The notes: generated from the letters alone by a model not told the origin. A stretch of DNA of 64,000 nt from Catenuloplanes indicus (GCF_030813715.1 NZ_JAUSUZ010000001.1:5022001-5086000), one strand, 5' to 3'. Shown: positions 36,061 to 45,834, numbered from the stretch's first letter. Translations and numbers: made by a program.

Positions 36061-36957
36061 CTACCGGCGGTCGTTCGGCGTGCCGTACGTACCGCCGCCG
36101 TAGACCTGGCCGCCGCCCGGACCGGGCCGCTGCTGCTGGTCGGCGACGGCCGGGAACTGCTGCGTCGCGGCCTCGACCACGTGCTCGACGGCCTCGACGA
36201 TGTTCGCCTCGGCCTCCACGATGCGCGCCTCGGCCTCGGCCGTGCGGGCGTGCGCCTCCGCCTCCTTGGCCTTCGCGCGACGCTCCCGGAAGAACTCGAA
36301 GAAGACCGGCAGCACCGAGATCAGAACGATCAGCACGACCACCGGCAGCAGGTAGTGGTCGATGTCCTCCGGGTCGATGACCTTGATGATCTGTGCGGCC
36401 AGCAGGTAACCGGCCAGGATGATGCCGTCGGTCCAGAGGATGGCGCCGACCACGTTCCACAGGAAGAACGTCTTCGCGGGCATGCCGAGCATGCCGGCGA
36501 CCGGGTTGAGGAACGTGCGGACGATCGGGATGAAGCGGGCCAGCACCACGGCCTTGGCCGGACCGTACTTGTTGAAGTAGAACTCCGCCTTGTCGACGTA
36601 CTCCTTCTTGAAGAGCTTCGACTCGGGGCGCTCGAACATCCGCCGGCCGTACCTCGCGCCCAGCCAGTGGCCGAGCTGGGCACCGACGATCGCGGCGATC
36701 GGCGCACCGATCAGCAGGCCGGGCAGCGAGAGCGAGACGCCCTCGCCGAAGATCTGCTCCGCCACCGTGGACGCTGCCACGCCCGCGAGGAAGAGCAGCG
36801 AGTCACCCGGGAAGAAGAAGCCGACCAGAAGTCCGGTTTCGGCGAAAAGAATGCCCCAGATGCCCAGCAGCCCGACGGTGGTGATCAGATCCTTCGGATC
36901 GAGGGGGTTGAGCGCCAGATTGTCGACGATCAAGCGTGCGTTGTCGGCGTTGTCCAC
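36061..36957 (-). CDS. DedA-family membrane protein with C-terminal coiled coil
   Basis: The protein has 298 residues. The DedA (SNARE-associated/VTT) core has TGLLVGFFFPGDSLLFLAGV, the reentrant block RFIPIVRTFLNPVAGMLGM and several membrane helices. Members include undecaprenyl-phosphate and lipid flippases. The C-terminal tail (about 210-265) is a heptad-like charged helix rich in EA repeats (KAKEAEAHARTAEAEARIVE), longer than in most DedA proteins and ending in a disordered GPGGG region. It could act in the cytoplasm as a dimerisation arm. Confidence 0.88.
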   Translation of the reverse strand: MDNADNARLIVDNLALNPLDPKDLITTVGLLGIWGILFAETGLLVGFFFPGDSLLFLAGVAASTVAEQIFGEGVSLSLPGLLIGAPIAAIVGAQLGHWLGARYGRRMFERPESKLFKKEYVDKAEFYFNKYGPAKAVVLARFIPIVRTFLNPVAGMLGMPAKTFFLWNVVGAILWTDGIILAGYLLAAQIIKVIDPEDIDHYLLPVVVLIVLISVLPVFFEFFRERRAKAKEAEAHARTAEAEARIVEAEANIVEAVEHVVEAATQQFPAVADQQQRPGPGGGQVYGGGTYGTPNDRR

Positions 36958-37040
36958 GGGGAGACAGGTTACCGCTTACGGGTAAGCAGTCCAGACGCGA
37001 ATCTGTTACGGAGCTGAGCGTGCACTGCCAATTCGCCGAG

Positions 37041-37072
37041 AGTGCGTGGCCGGATATTCCCGGCCACGCACT
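37041..37072 (-). terminator. Terminator-like hairpin after pnkp
   Basis: AGTGCGTGGCCGG (37041-37053) and its perfect complement (37060-37072) form a 13-bp stem with a 6-nt loop, 26 bp beyond the stop of the minus-strand pnkp gene. There is no long T-tract. Confidence 0.7.
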
Positions 37073-37097
37073 TTCGCACCGTTCCGTGCTTTTCTCG

Positions 37098-39635
37098 TTA
37101 CAGACGGGGGTCGACCGGCTCGGATTCGCACGCGAGAACCGCGAACACCAATTCGTGAATCCGCCATAGCGGCGCGCCCTCGGCTAGCCGGTCCAGCGCG
37201 CCCAGCCCGAGGCCGTGCTCGCGCAGCGCCAGCCCGCGCTTGCGGCCGAGCGAACGGTTCCGCAGCCGCTCCAGCGTCTCCGGCTCGGTGTACTCCGGGC
37301 CGTAGATGATCCGCAGGTACTCCCGGCCGCGGCACTTGATGCCGGGCTGCTGCAGGCGGCCCTTCGCGCCCTTCACGGCCAGACCGTCGAACGGCTTCAC
37401 CACCATGCCCTCACCGCCGGCGCCGGTCAGCTCCAGCCACCAGGCCGTGGCGTCCGCGACCGCGGTCTCGTCGCCGAGGTCCACGACCCGGCGCGCGGTC
37501 GGCGTGAACAGCTCCGGGTCGGCCGCGCAGAGCCGGTCCGCCAGCATCAGGTGCCAGCCGTGGTTGCGCCCGGCGAACGAGACACCGTCCGCGGCCAGCA
37601 CCGCGAACGGCGCGAGCGTCACACCGGTCAGGCCGTCGGTCGGGCGCACGTACCGCCGGTAAGCGTCGCGGTAGCGAGCCACGTCGCCGGCGCGGCGGGA
37701 CATCCGGTCGCGCAGCGCGGTCACGTCCAGGCCGCGTCCGGCCGCGGACGCCAGCATCGACCGTACGGCCGGGAGTGCCGTGTTCGCAGCCGCGCCGACG
37801 CCCGCGTACTGCTCGCGGATCAGCGCGCCGGCCTTGGCGGACCAGGGCAGCAACTCGCAGTCGAGCAGCACCCAGCCGGTGGACAGCTCGTCCCACAGCC
37901 CGGCCGTCTCCGCGGCCGTACCGGCGCGGCGCAGCAGCTCGTCGGTGAGCGCCGGGTCGGCGAAGAACGGCCGGCCGGTACGCGTCCAGACCGCACCCCG
38001 CGACACGCCGAACCGCTTGCCCGCCTCCGCGTCCCGGCACAGCAGCACCACCGCGCGGGAGCCCATGTGCTTCTCCTCGCACACCACCTTCGTCACGCCC
38101 GCGGACCGGTAGTCCTCGAACGCCTGCACCGGATGCTCCAGGAAGTCGCCGGACGGCGCGGTCGAGCACGGTGCCATCGTCGGCGGCAGCCAGAGCAGTG
38201 CACGCGGGTCCATCGCGAACCGGCTCATCACCTCCAGCGCGGCGGCCGAGTTCTCCGCCGCGACGGTCACCGTGCCGTATCCGGTCTCCAGGTGGCGACG
38301 GCCGGTCACGTCGGACAGCTCCAGCGCGTCCGCCGGGCGCTGTGCACCGGGCAGCGTGTGCAGCGGGCGGACCGGCGCGTAGTGCACTGCCTCCGCCGGC
38401 ACGCTGACCAGGTCCCTCTCCGGGTAGCGGAGCGCGGTCAGCGAGCCGCCGAACACCGCGGCGGTGTCCAGGCAGATGGTGTTGTTGACCCACTCCGCCG
38501 CGAGCACCGGCGTGTGGCCGTAGACCACCATGGCCTTGCCCCGGTAGTCCTGCGCCCACGGGTAGCGGACCGGCAGACCGTACTCGTCGGACTCGCCGGT
38601 GGTCTCGCCGTACAGCGCGAACGAGCGGACCCGGCCGGACGCGCGACCGTGATACGCCTCCTTCAGGCCCGCGTGCGCGACCACCAGCCGGCCGCCGTCC
38701 AGCACGTAGTGGCTGATCAGCGAGTCGAGGAAGCGGGGCAGCCGGTCGGTGAGCTCGCGCGGCGCGGCCTCCAGCTGCGCGACCGACTCGGCGAGCCCGT
38801 GGGTCAGCCGCACGTCCCGGCCGCGCAGCTTGCGCAGCAGCTTCGCCTCGTGGTTACCGGCCACGCAGAGCGCGGTGCCGGTGTCGATCATGCCCATCAC
38901 CAGGCGCAGCACGCCGGGCGTGTCCGGCCCGCGGTCGACCAGGTCACCGACGAACACGGCGGTACGGCCCCGCGGGTGGCTCGCGGACACCGCGTACCCG
39001 GCGGCATCCCGGTGGATCTCCCAGCCCAGCTCGGTCAGCAGCGTCTCCAGCTCGGACCGGCAGCCGTGCACGTCGCCGATGATGTCGAACGGGCCGGTCA
39101 GCTCCCGCCGGTCGTTGAAGAGCTTCTCGTACCGGATCGTCGCGGCGTCGATCTCCTCCGGGCCGTGCAGCACGTGGATCTTCCGGAAGCCCTCGCGCTG
39201 CAACCGGCCGAGCGACCGGCGCAGGTCACGGCGCATGCGCGCAAGCACCTCGCGGCCGAACGTGCGATCCGCCCGCGCCTCGGTGCGCTCCCAGGCCAGT
39301 GACTCCGGCACGTCCAGCACGATCGCGACCGGCAGCACGTCGTGCTCCCGCGCCACCTTCAGCAGGCCCGCGCGGGCGTGCTCCTGCAGGTTCGTGGCGT
39401 CGACCACGGTCAGCCGGCCGCCGGCCAGGCGCTTGCCGGCCACGTAGTGCAGCGCGTCGAAGGCGGCGCCGGACGCGGACTGGTCGTTCTCGTCGTCCGC
39501 GATCATGGCGCGGAACGCGTCCGAGGAGAGCACCTGCGTGGCGGCGAAGTGGCGCCGGGCGAACGTCGACTTGCCGGAACCGGAGATGCCGACCAGCGCG
39601 ACCAGGGACAGCTCGGGAATGGTCAGCTCGGTCAT
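37098..39635 (-). CDS. pnkp: Bacterial polynucleotide kinase-phosphatase-ligase (RNA repair)
   Basis: The protein has 845 residues from the ATG at 39635 with GGAGG 7 nt upstream. Three domains are visible. The kinase has the P-loop GISGSGKST at 16-24. The calcineurin-type 2',3'-phosphatase has GDVHGC near 185, VGDLVDRG and GNHE. The adenylyltransferase/ligase-like domain has the Lys motif EEKHMGSRAVV near 517-525 and a C-terminal extension. Together these heal RNA ends: 5'-OH phosphorylation, removal of 3' phosphates and, with Hen1, sealing. It is coupled to hen1 by a 4-bp ATGA overlap. All three active sites look intact. Confidence 0.93.
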   Translation of the reverse strand: MTELTIPELSLVALVGISGSGKSTFARRHFAATQVLSSDAFRAMIADDENDQSASGAAFDALHYVAGKRLAGGRLTVVDATNLQEHARAGLLKVAREHDVLPVAIVLDVPESLAWERTEARADRTFGREVLARMRRDLRRSLGRLQREGFRKIHVLHGPEEIDAATIRYEKLFNDRRELTGPFDIIGDVHGCRSELETLLTELGWEIHRDAAGYAVSASHPRGRTAVFVGDLVDRGPDTPGVLRLVMGMIDTGTALCVAGNHEAKLLRKLRGRDVRLTHGLAESVAQLEAAPRELTDRLPRFLDSLISHYVLDGGRLVVAHAGLKEAYHGRASGRVRSFALYGETTGESDEYGLPVRYPWAQDYRGKAMVVYGHTPVLAAEWVNNTICLDTAAVFGGSLTALRYPERDLVSVPAEAVHYAPVRPLHTLPGAQRPADALELSDVTGRRHLETGYGTVTVAAENSAAALEVMSRFAMDPRALLWLPPTMAPCSTAPSGDFLEHPVQAFEDYRSAGVTKVVCEEKHMGSRAVVLLCRDAEAGKRFGVSRGAVWTRTGRPFFADPALTDELLRRAGTAAETAGLWDELSTGWVLLDCELLPWSAKAGALIREQYAGVGAAANTALPAVRSMLASAAGRGLDVTALRDRMSRRAGDVARYRDAYRRYVRPTDGLTGVTLAPFAVLAADGVSFAGRNHGWHLMLADRLCAADPELFTPTARRVVDLGDETAVADATAWWLELTGAGGEGMVVKPFDGLAVKGAKGRLQQPGIKCRGREYLRIIYGPEYTEPETLERLRNRSLGRKRGLALREHGLGLGALDRLAEGAPLWRIHELVFAVLACESEPVDPRL

Positions 39636-41032
39636 GCGGACACCTCCTTGGTGAAGATCGCGATCTGGGTGGGGGAGCCGGCCGCCGGGTCGTCCTCGCC
39701 GATACCGGCCAGGCGTACGGCGTACCCGTAGAGCCCGGCGACCCGGGCCGACCAGGCGGCGAACTGCTCGCGCGTCCACTCGAAACGGTGGTCGTGGTGG
39801 CGCATGCCGTCCAGCTCGTAGTGCACGTTGTACTCGGCGTTCGGCGTGGTCACCAGCACCGCACCCGGCGCCGCGTGCCCGAACACCGCGTCCTCCAGCG
39901 CGGTCAGCCGCGGCGGGTCGACGTGCTCGATGACCTCCATCAGCACGGCCGCGTCGAAGCCGCGCAGCCGGTCGTCGCGGTAGGTGAGCGCGGTCTGCCA
40001 CAGCTTGATCCGCTCGCGCTGCCGGTCCGGCAGCCGGTCCAGTCGCAGCCGCCGCTCCGCGATCTCCAGGGAGCGGGTGGCGACGTCCGCGCCGACGATC
40101 TCGGTGAACCGGCGGTCGCGGACCAGGTCGGCGAGGAGCGCGCCCGGGCCGCAGCCGAGATCCAGCACGCGCGCGGCGCCCAGCTCGCGCAGCGCGGCCA
40201 GCACGGCCTCGCGGCGCTGCACGGCCAGCGGCTGGCGCTTCTCCGCCGCCGGCTCCTCGATGGTGTCCGGGTCGGCGACGTCGTCCAGTTCGGCCAGCCG
40301 GCTGCGCTCCTCCGCGAGCCGGGCCAGCGCGGCACCGGCCAGCGCGCGGCGGTGCGCCAGGAACCGCCGGGTGATCAGCGCACGCTCCGGGTGGCCGGCC
40401 AGCCAGCCCTCACCGGCCCGGATCAGCTTGTCGATCTCGTCCGGCGCGACCCAGTAGTGCTTGGCGTCGTCCAGCACGGGGAGCAGCACGTACAGGTGAT
40501 TGAGCGCGTCGGCGAGCCGGAGCGTGCCGGTCAGCCGCAGCCGCACGTACCGGCTGTCACCCCAGTCGTCGTCCAGCGGGATCGGCGTGGCCTCCGCCGC
40601 CCAGCCGAGCGGCCCGAACAGCCGCGGCGCCAGCTCCGCACCGCCGCGGCAGCGCAGCACCGGCACCTCGACCTCCAGCGGGATCGCGGTGCCGGCCAGC
40701 TCCGGCCGGTCCTTCGACGCGCCGCGCAGCGCGCTCCGGAACACCTTCCCCAGAGCGGACGCGAGCATGCTGGACGCCGCGTACGGCCGATCGTTCACGT
40801 ACTGCCCGAGCCCGGCCGAGTCGGGCGCCTTGGCGCCGCGCTTCCGCCCGGAGTGCAGCGCGTGCGGATCGATGTCCACCAGCAGCGCCGCCGTGCACCG
40901 CTCCGCCGTCGCCTCTGGATACATCACGTACGCCTGACCGGCCGGCATGTCGAAGCGATGCACCCGGTCCGGATGCTTGACGAGGAGATAGCCGAGGTCG
41001 GTGGCGGGCGTATGCGTGGTCGAGACGGTCAT
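39632..41032 (-). CDS. hen1: 3'-terminal RNA ribose 2'-O-methyltransferase Hen1
   Basis: The protein has 466 residues from the ATG at 41032 (MTVSTTHTPATDLGYLL). A GTG at 41044 is an alternative and neither has a strong ribosome site. The N-terminal half is the Pnkp-interacting region found only in bacterial Hen1. The C-terminal half is a SAM-dependent methyltransferase with VLDLGCGPGALLADL and the metal-binding EVIEHVDPPRL with downstream histidines. It methylates the 2'-OH at the broken RNA 3' end before ligation, marking repaired RNA against re-cleavage. It is first in the operon with pnkp. Confidence 0.93.
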   Translation of the reverse strand: MTVSTTHTPATDLGYLLVKHPDRVHRFDMPAGQAYVMYPEATAERCTAALLVDIDPHALHSGRKRGAKAPDSAGLGQYVNDRPYAASSMLASALGKVFRSALRGASKDRPELAGTAIPLEVEVPVLRCRGGAELAPRLFGPLGWAAEATPIPLDDDWGDSRYVRLRLTGTLRLADALNHLYVLLPVLDDAKHYWVAPDEIDKLIRAGEGWLAGHPERALITRRFLAHRRALAGAALARLAEERSRLAELDDVADPDTIEEPAAEKRQPLAVQRREAVLAALRELGAARVLDLGCGPGALLADLVRDRRFTEIVGADVATRSLEIAERRLRLDRLPDRQRERIKLWQTALTYRDDRLRGFDAAVLMEVIEHVDPPRLTALEDAVFGHAAPGAVLVTTPNAEYNVHYELDGMRHHDHRFEWTREQFAAWSARVAGLYGYAVRLAGIGEDDPAAGSPTQIAIFTKEVSA

Positions 41033-41092
41033 CAGCACCCGCACATAGTCCCAGGCGAGAACGCGAGTCTCGCTCCATTTTCGGTACGGACG

Positions 41093-41133
41093 CCGCCGCC
41101 CCCGCCGGCCACGAGGGCTTGCGGGGGCGACGG
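41093..41133 (-). terminator. Hairpin after the secreted-protein gene
   Basis: CCGCCGCCCCCGC (41093-41105) and GCGGGGGCGACGG (41121-41133) pair over 13 bp with one mismatch and a 15-nt loop, 13 bp past the stop of the minus-strand secreted-protein gene and before hen1. It probably separates the two transcripts. Confidence 0.55.
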
Positions 41134-41145
41134 TCCGGACTTGCT

Positions 41146-42519
41146 CTATGCGGCGTCGTCGCCGTTCACGACGACGTACGCGACGTCGTTCGCGCGGTTA
41201 CCATCGTCGCAGCTTCCACAGTTCACCTCGTTCACGGAGACGGTGGCCGTGGCGTTCGGGATCTCCTGGTCGATCCGCAGCGTGAGCGAGAAGAAGGCCT
41301 CGGTGCCCGCTGGGAACAGCGACCCGGGATATCCGCAGACGTAGCCGCCGTGCTGGTTGCTGCGCCAGCAGTTGCCGTCCGCCGCGATGATCCTCGTCCC
41401 CGCCGGGATACGCACCAGCATCTGGGCGGCGGCCTCGCCGGACCCGGCGACGCCGGCCGAAGCGGGACCGTCGTTGCGCATCCCCACCCGGATCGTCCGG
41501 GTGGAACCGGCCGGGCCGTCGACCGTGGCGCCGATCGCCGCGAGATCGGCCGGGTTGTGCCCGGTCAGCTCGATGATGATGGAGCTCCAGTTGTTGTACG
41601 GGTTGACGTCGACCTGGGTGCGCCGGGCCGCGGAGAACGCCTCTTCCTCGAGCGTCAGCTCGGTGCCGGTGCCCTGCACGTAGGGGATGCCGTTGCCGTC
41701 GTTCCAGTCGGTCGGCGTGAGCCACCGCAGGCTGCCCAGCGTGAGGCCCGGCGACTCGATCGACGTGCCCAGGTCGAGCCGGGGGCGAGCGGTGTAGGCG
41801 ACGCCCGGCAGGAGGTCGCGGTCGAACTCGCAGTATGCGGTCGTTTCCCGGCCGACCTGGTAGTAACAGTTGCTGTAGGTCCGGGCCAGCGTAATCTCGT
41901 CCTGGAAGAAGAGGTAGAGGATCGCGCCGCTCACGGTGGTCTCACCCACGTTGCGCACACCGACGGGGGCGTCGATCGTGGTACCCGGCGTGCCGCTGAC
42001 GGTGACCGGCTCGGCCGAGGAGGGAGCCAGGTCGACGCCCTCGCCGATGATCACACGGGTCGTGCCGGAGGCGGACCTCCCGTCGGTCGTCAGCGTGTAT
42101 GCGAGCGTGCCGCTGTCGTCGTGCTGCGCTCCCGCGGCCGCGGTCACCGTGAAGTCGAACAGGCGAACGGGGTAGGTCTCGATACTGACCGGCCAGCTCG
42201 CGGTGCGGCTACAGGTGATGAGAGCACCGGCGGTCTCGCAGGTGAACCCGCTCACCCACGGATCCGGCTCGGTCGCCACCTCGGCGACCCCGGTGAGGCC
42301 CGTGGTGTCGAACGTGACCGTCACCTCGGTGGTACTGACCGGCTGCTCCGAGGACGCGACGAGGTAGCCGCCTCCGGACGAGCCGGCTCCGACCGTGATG
42401 TCGGGGACGAGGGCGGTGAGGCCGTTTGCGGCGGCCGAGGCCGGTGAGCCGGAGACGGCTATGGCGGTCATGGTGACGACCAGGCCGGCGAGTAAGCGAC
42501 GGGATGTCAGGTGTCGCAT
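41146..42519 (-). CDS. Secreted CARDB/DUF11-like beta-sandwich protein
   Basis: The protein has 457 residues, starting at the ATG at 42519 with AGGAGG 9 nt upstream. A clear signal peptide (RRLLAGLVVTMTAIAVSG) has a likely cleavage after PASA near 29. The mature protein is Thr/Ser/Gly-rich with repeated beta-sandwich features: APVGVRNVGETTVSGAILYL and RTIRVGMRNDGPASAGVAG resemble CARDB/DUF11 extracellular domains. Several cysteines (TCETAGALITC, NCYYQV, NCWRSN, NCGSC) suggest disulfides. There is no sortase motif or membrane anchor, so it is released. Function unknown. Confidence 0.75.
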   Translation of the reverse strand: MRHLTSRRLLAGLVVTMTAIAVSGSPASAAANGLTALVPDITVGAGSSGGGYLVASSEQPVSTTEVTVTFDTTGLTGVAEVATEPDPWVSGFTCETAGALITCSRTASWPVSIETYPVRLFDFTVTAAAGAQHDDSGTLAYTLTTDGRSASGTTRVIIGEGVDLAPSSAEPVTVSGTPGTTIDAPVGVRNVGETTVSGAILYLFFQDEITLARTYSNCYYQVGRETTAYCEFDRDLLPGVAYTARPRLDLGTSIESPGLTLGSLRWLTPTDWNDGNGIPYVQGTGTELTLEEEAFSAARRTQVDVNPYNNWSSIIIELTGHNPADLAAIGATVDGPAGSTRTIRVGMRNDGPASAGVAGSGEAAAQMLVRIPAGTRIIAADGNCWRSNQHGGYVCGYPGSLFPAGTEAFFSLTLRIDQEIPNATATVSVNEVNCGSCDDGNRANDVAYVVVNGDDAA

Positions 42520-42866
42520 GCGGCGAGTCCTCCTGTGATCGGAGAATCACGATCTGTAAATCTCCGAAGTGGATCTTAGGGTCGGCGCAGATATTGCGAC
42601 AGGCAAATTTCACGGTCACCACTGCCGCACGCGCCGCCAGCGAAAGGCGTGCCCCTGCCGTCCGGCGGTGCGGGTCGGCCGTGCGGTCGTGGTGTGATCC
42701 GCCCCTGTGGAAAACTGCCCTGTGGATAAACCGGCGCCCCTGTGGATAACCCTGGGGATAACCGCAAAAGCGCAGTTCAACCCCGGTGGATAACTTTCTT
42801 GCGATCGTTGGCAATGATTCAGGGGCCGGCGCACGTCATCCCTGGGAGAGCACTCGGAGGTGCCCC
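42520..42866. other. Divergent intergenic region with DnaA-box cluster
   Basis: This 347-bp stretch separates the secreted-protein gene (minus) from the sigma factor gene (plus). The left part has an AT-richer patch (ATCTGTAAATCTCCG) that may hold the promoter of the secreted protein. The right part carries the five DnaA-box-like 9-mers described separately. No RNA gene or ORF is supported. Confidence 0.5.
42706..42793. promoter_or_regulatory. Cluster of five DnaA-box-like 9-mers
   Basis: TGTGGATAA, the complement of the classic DnaA box TTATCCACA, occurs perfectly at 42721 and 42741. Single-mismatch forms lie at 42706 (TGTGGAAAA), 42753 (TGGGGATAA) and 42785 (GGTGGATAA). All five have the same orientation within 88 bp, 74-161 bp before the sigma factor start. 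dnaA and dnaN are not nearby, so a regulatory or DnaA-titrating role is more likely than an origin. Confidence 0.7.
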
Positions 42867-43346
42867 TTGGACTATGCGGAGTTCGCCGACTCCCGGCTGC
42901 CCGCGCTGTCGCGGTACGCGGTCATGCTGACCCAGGATCCGCATCTGGCACAGGATCTGGTGCAGGAGACGATGGTCCGGGTCCAGCTCAACTGGCGCCG
43001 CGTGGCCCGTGCCGACTCGCCCGACCGGTACGTGCGCCGCATGCTCACCAACCAGTACCTGGACTGGCGGCGCGGCTCCTGGCTACGGCGCGTGCTGCTG
43101 CGCGCGGAGCCGGACGAGGCGCTCGCCGGACCGGTGGATCATGCCGAGGCGGCGGCGGAACGGGACCAGATCTGGGCCTGGCTGTCCCGCCTGCCGAAGC
43201 GCCAGCGGGCCGCGCTCGTCCTGCGCTTCTACGAGGACCTGCCGGATGCGGAGATCGCCGAGATCCTCGGGTGCGCGGTCGGCACGGTGCGGGCGTCGAT
43301 CTCGCGGGCCCTGGCCACGCTCCGGGCGCAGTTGGTGGAGGTCTAG
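42867..43346 (+). CDS. ECF/SigE-family RNA polymerase sigma factor
   Basis: The protein has 159 residues from the TTG at 42867, chosen because GGAGG lies 6 nt upstream. The ATG at 42786 has none and would overlap the DnaA boxes. Region 2 is seen as LPALSRYAVMLTQDPHLAQDLVQ and VRRMLTNQYLDWRRGSW. Region 4 has LPKRQRAALVLRFYEDLPDAE and a HTH with ILGCAVGTVRASISRAL. It belongs to the actinomycete SigE-like family (about 160-170 residues). The LCP-like gene follows after 5 bp and may be its partner or target. Confidence 0.88.
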   Translation: MDYAEFADSRLPALSRYAVMLTQDPHLAQDLVQETMVRVQLNWRRVARADSPDRYVRRMLTNQYLDWRRGSWLRRVLLRAEPDEALAGPVDHAEAAAERDQIWAWLSRLPKRQRAALVLRFYEDLPDAEIAEILGCAVGTVRASISRALATLRAQLVEV

Positions 43347-43351
43347 GAGAA

Positions 43352-44332
43352 ATGATCGAGAACGACCTGCGGGAGACCTTCGCCCGCCACGAGCACCTGG
43401 CGCCGGACCCGGGGCCGTTGCGCCGGGCCATCGACGAGACCACCGGCCGCCGCCGTCGGGTCCGGGTGATCAGCCGGTCCGTGGGCGCGGCGCTCGCGGT
43501 GACCGCGGTGCTGGCCGTACCCACGCTGATCAGCCGGGAGACCGGCCGCGCCGCGCCGGTCGAGGTCGCGTCCTCGGTGTCGCCACCGGCGGTCACGGCG
43601 GACCGCCCGCTCAACGTGCTGCTGATCGGCGCGGACGGGGACGGTGCCGACGCGCGCGCGGACACCGTGCTGGTCGCGCACGTGCCGGCCGGGCAGGACG
43701 CGGTCTACCTGGTGTCGCTGCCGCGCGACCAGGCGGTGGCGGTGCCCGGCCATCAGCGGGACACGCTGAGCCGCACGTTCACGCTCGGCGGACCGGAGCT
43801 GACCGAGGCCACGGTGCGCGACCTGACCGGCATGACGTTCGACGGCACCGTGACGGTCCGCTACTCCGCGGTCGAGGCGATCACGGACGCGGTCGGTGGC
43901 GTCGAGCTGTGCCTGGACCAGCAGGTGGTCTCCTGGCACACGCACCGGCGGTACGCCGCGGGCTGCTCCGGCTTCGACGGCGCGGCCGCGATCGACCTGC
44001 TGCGCCAGCGCTACGGACTGGACCAGGGATCGTACGACCGGGATCGCAACGGCCAGCGCTACCTGCGCGCGATAGCCGCGAAGGCGGCCGGGGCGAGCCT
44101 GCTCGAGCTGGTCCGCGCCGCCGGCGACGGGCTCAGCCTGGACCAGGGCGGACTCGAGCTGGTCACCGCGCTGGCCGGGATGAACCTGGACGGCAAGCCG
44201 GTCGTCGGGATCACCACGGCCCGGCCCGGCGCCGACCCGGGCGGCGAACTGCCGGACACGCTCTTCGACGCGCTGCGCGACGGTGGGATGAGCGCGTGGG
44301 CGCGGGCCCACCCGGATTACGTGACCCGGTGA
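43352..44332 (+). CDS. LytR-CpsA-Psr (LCP) family protein with short cytoplasmic N-terminus
   Basis: The protein has 326 residues, starting at the ATG at 43352 after TAGGAGAA. The N-terminal 45 residues are charged, followed by one membrane helix (VGAALAVTAVLAVPTLI). The outer domain shows LCP blocks: LNVLLIGADGDGADARADTVLVAHV, YLVSLPRDQAVAVPG and DAVGGVELCLDQQV. LCP enzymes attach polymers such as wall teichoic acid or arabinogalactan to peptidoglycan. The catalytic Arg/Asp set appears kept (ADARADT, LPRD). The cytoplasmic N-terminus (RETFARHEHLAPDPG) resembles that of anti-sigma factors, so it might also hold the sigma factor. Confidence 0.75.
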   Translation: MIENDLRETFARHEHLAPDPGPLRRAIDETTGRRRRVRVISRSVGAALAVTAVLAVPTLISRETGRAAPVEVASSVSPPAVTADRPLNVLLIGADGDGADARADTVLVAHVPAGQDAVYLVSLPRDQAVAVPGHQRDTLSRTFTLGGPELTEATVRDLTGMTFDGTVTVRYSAVEAITDAVGGVELCLDQQVVSWHTHRRYAAGCSGFDGAAAIDLLRQRYGLDQGSYDRDRNGQRYLRAIAAKAAGASLLELVRAAGDGLSLDQGGLELVTALAGMNLDGKPVVGITTARPGADPGGELPDTLFDALRDGGMSAWARAHPDYVTR

Positions 44333-44333
44333 G

Positions 44334-44534
44334 TCAGCGGTAGTCGTCGTCGGGCTGCTGCACCTCGCGTGCCTGCTCGGCGGCGTCCGCCTCGTTGACC
44401 TCGTCACCCGGCGGGAAACCGCCCGGCGCGAACGACTCCGCCGGGTCGTCCTCGTGGACCGCGCGTGCCTGCTCGGCCACGTCCGCCTCCGGCGCCTCAC
44501 GATCGCGCAGCACCAGATCCTCGGGGTAGGTCAT
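44334..44534 (-). CDS. Small acidic protein, 66 residues, unknown
   Basis: Starts at the ATG at 44534 with AAGGAGG 5 nt upstream, a strong site. The sequence is very acidic and contains two copies of an EADVAEQAR/EADAAEQAR motif flanking a Pro/Gly segment (SFAPGGFPPGDEV). It has no membrane helix or cysteine and is probably disordered. It ends one base from the convergent LCP gene stop. I recall similar acidic repeats in small actinomycete proteins but no function. Confidence 0.7.
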   Translation of the reverse strand: MTYPEDLVLRDREAPEADVAEQARAVHEDDPAESFAPGGFPPGDEVNEADAAEQAREVQQPDDDYR

Positions 44535-44624
44535 CAGCGCCTCCTTGCGTCACCTCACCGTACGACCCGAAAGCCTTCCCCGGATCAAGCCCGGAAAACC
44601 CGTGGCCGTAACTCCAGGGCGATG

Positions 44625-44653
44625 TTCCCGACACATGAGGCGTGCGGGATACT
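44625..44653 (+). promoter_or_regulatory. Possible fba promoter
   Basis: TTCCCG (44625-44630) and GATACT (44648-44653) are spaced by 17 bp, 70 bp before the fba start. The -10 is good and the -35 weak. Confidence 0.35.
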
Positions 44654-44722
44654 TCCGGCGAAGGACAACGCGGTCCCGCCGGGGGTTCCGGACCCAGCGC
44701 ACCACATCAAGGAGTTGCTCCG

Positions 44723-45748
<1,026 letters not shown>

Positions 45749-45769
45749 TCCTTTTAGTCTGATTCCGAG

Positions 45770-45799
45770 ACGGCCGGTGCCCATCTGGGCGCCGGCCGT
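45770..45799 (+). terminator. Terminator after fba
   Basis: ACGGCCGGTGCCC (45770-45782) and GGGCGCCGGCCGT (45787-45799) form a 13-bp stem with one G-T pair and a 4-nt loop, followed by TTACG. It lies 21 bp after the fba stop. Confidence 0.8.
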
Positions 45800-45834
45800 T
45801 TACGATCTAGCGACTGCAAGGGAGGTCGCGGGTC

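Noticed and set aside
42706-42793. Chromosomal replication origin
   Set aside because: Only five boxes, and no dnaA, dnaN, rpmH or AT-rich unwinding element next to them. Kept as a regulatory or titration site.
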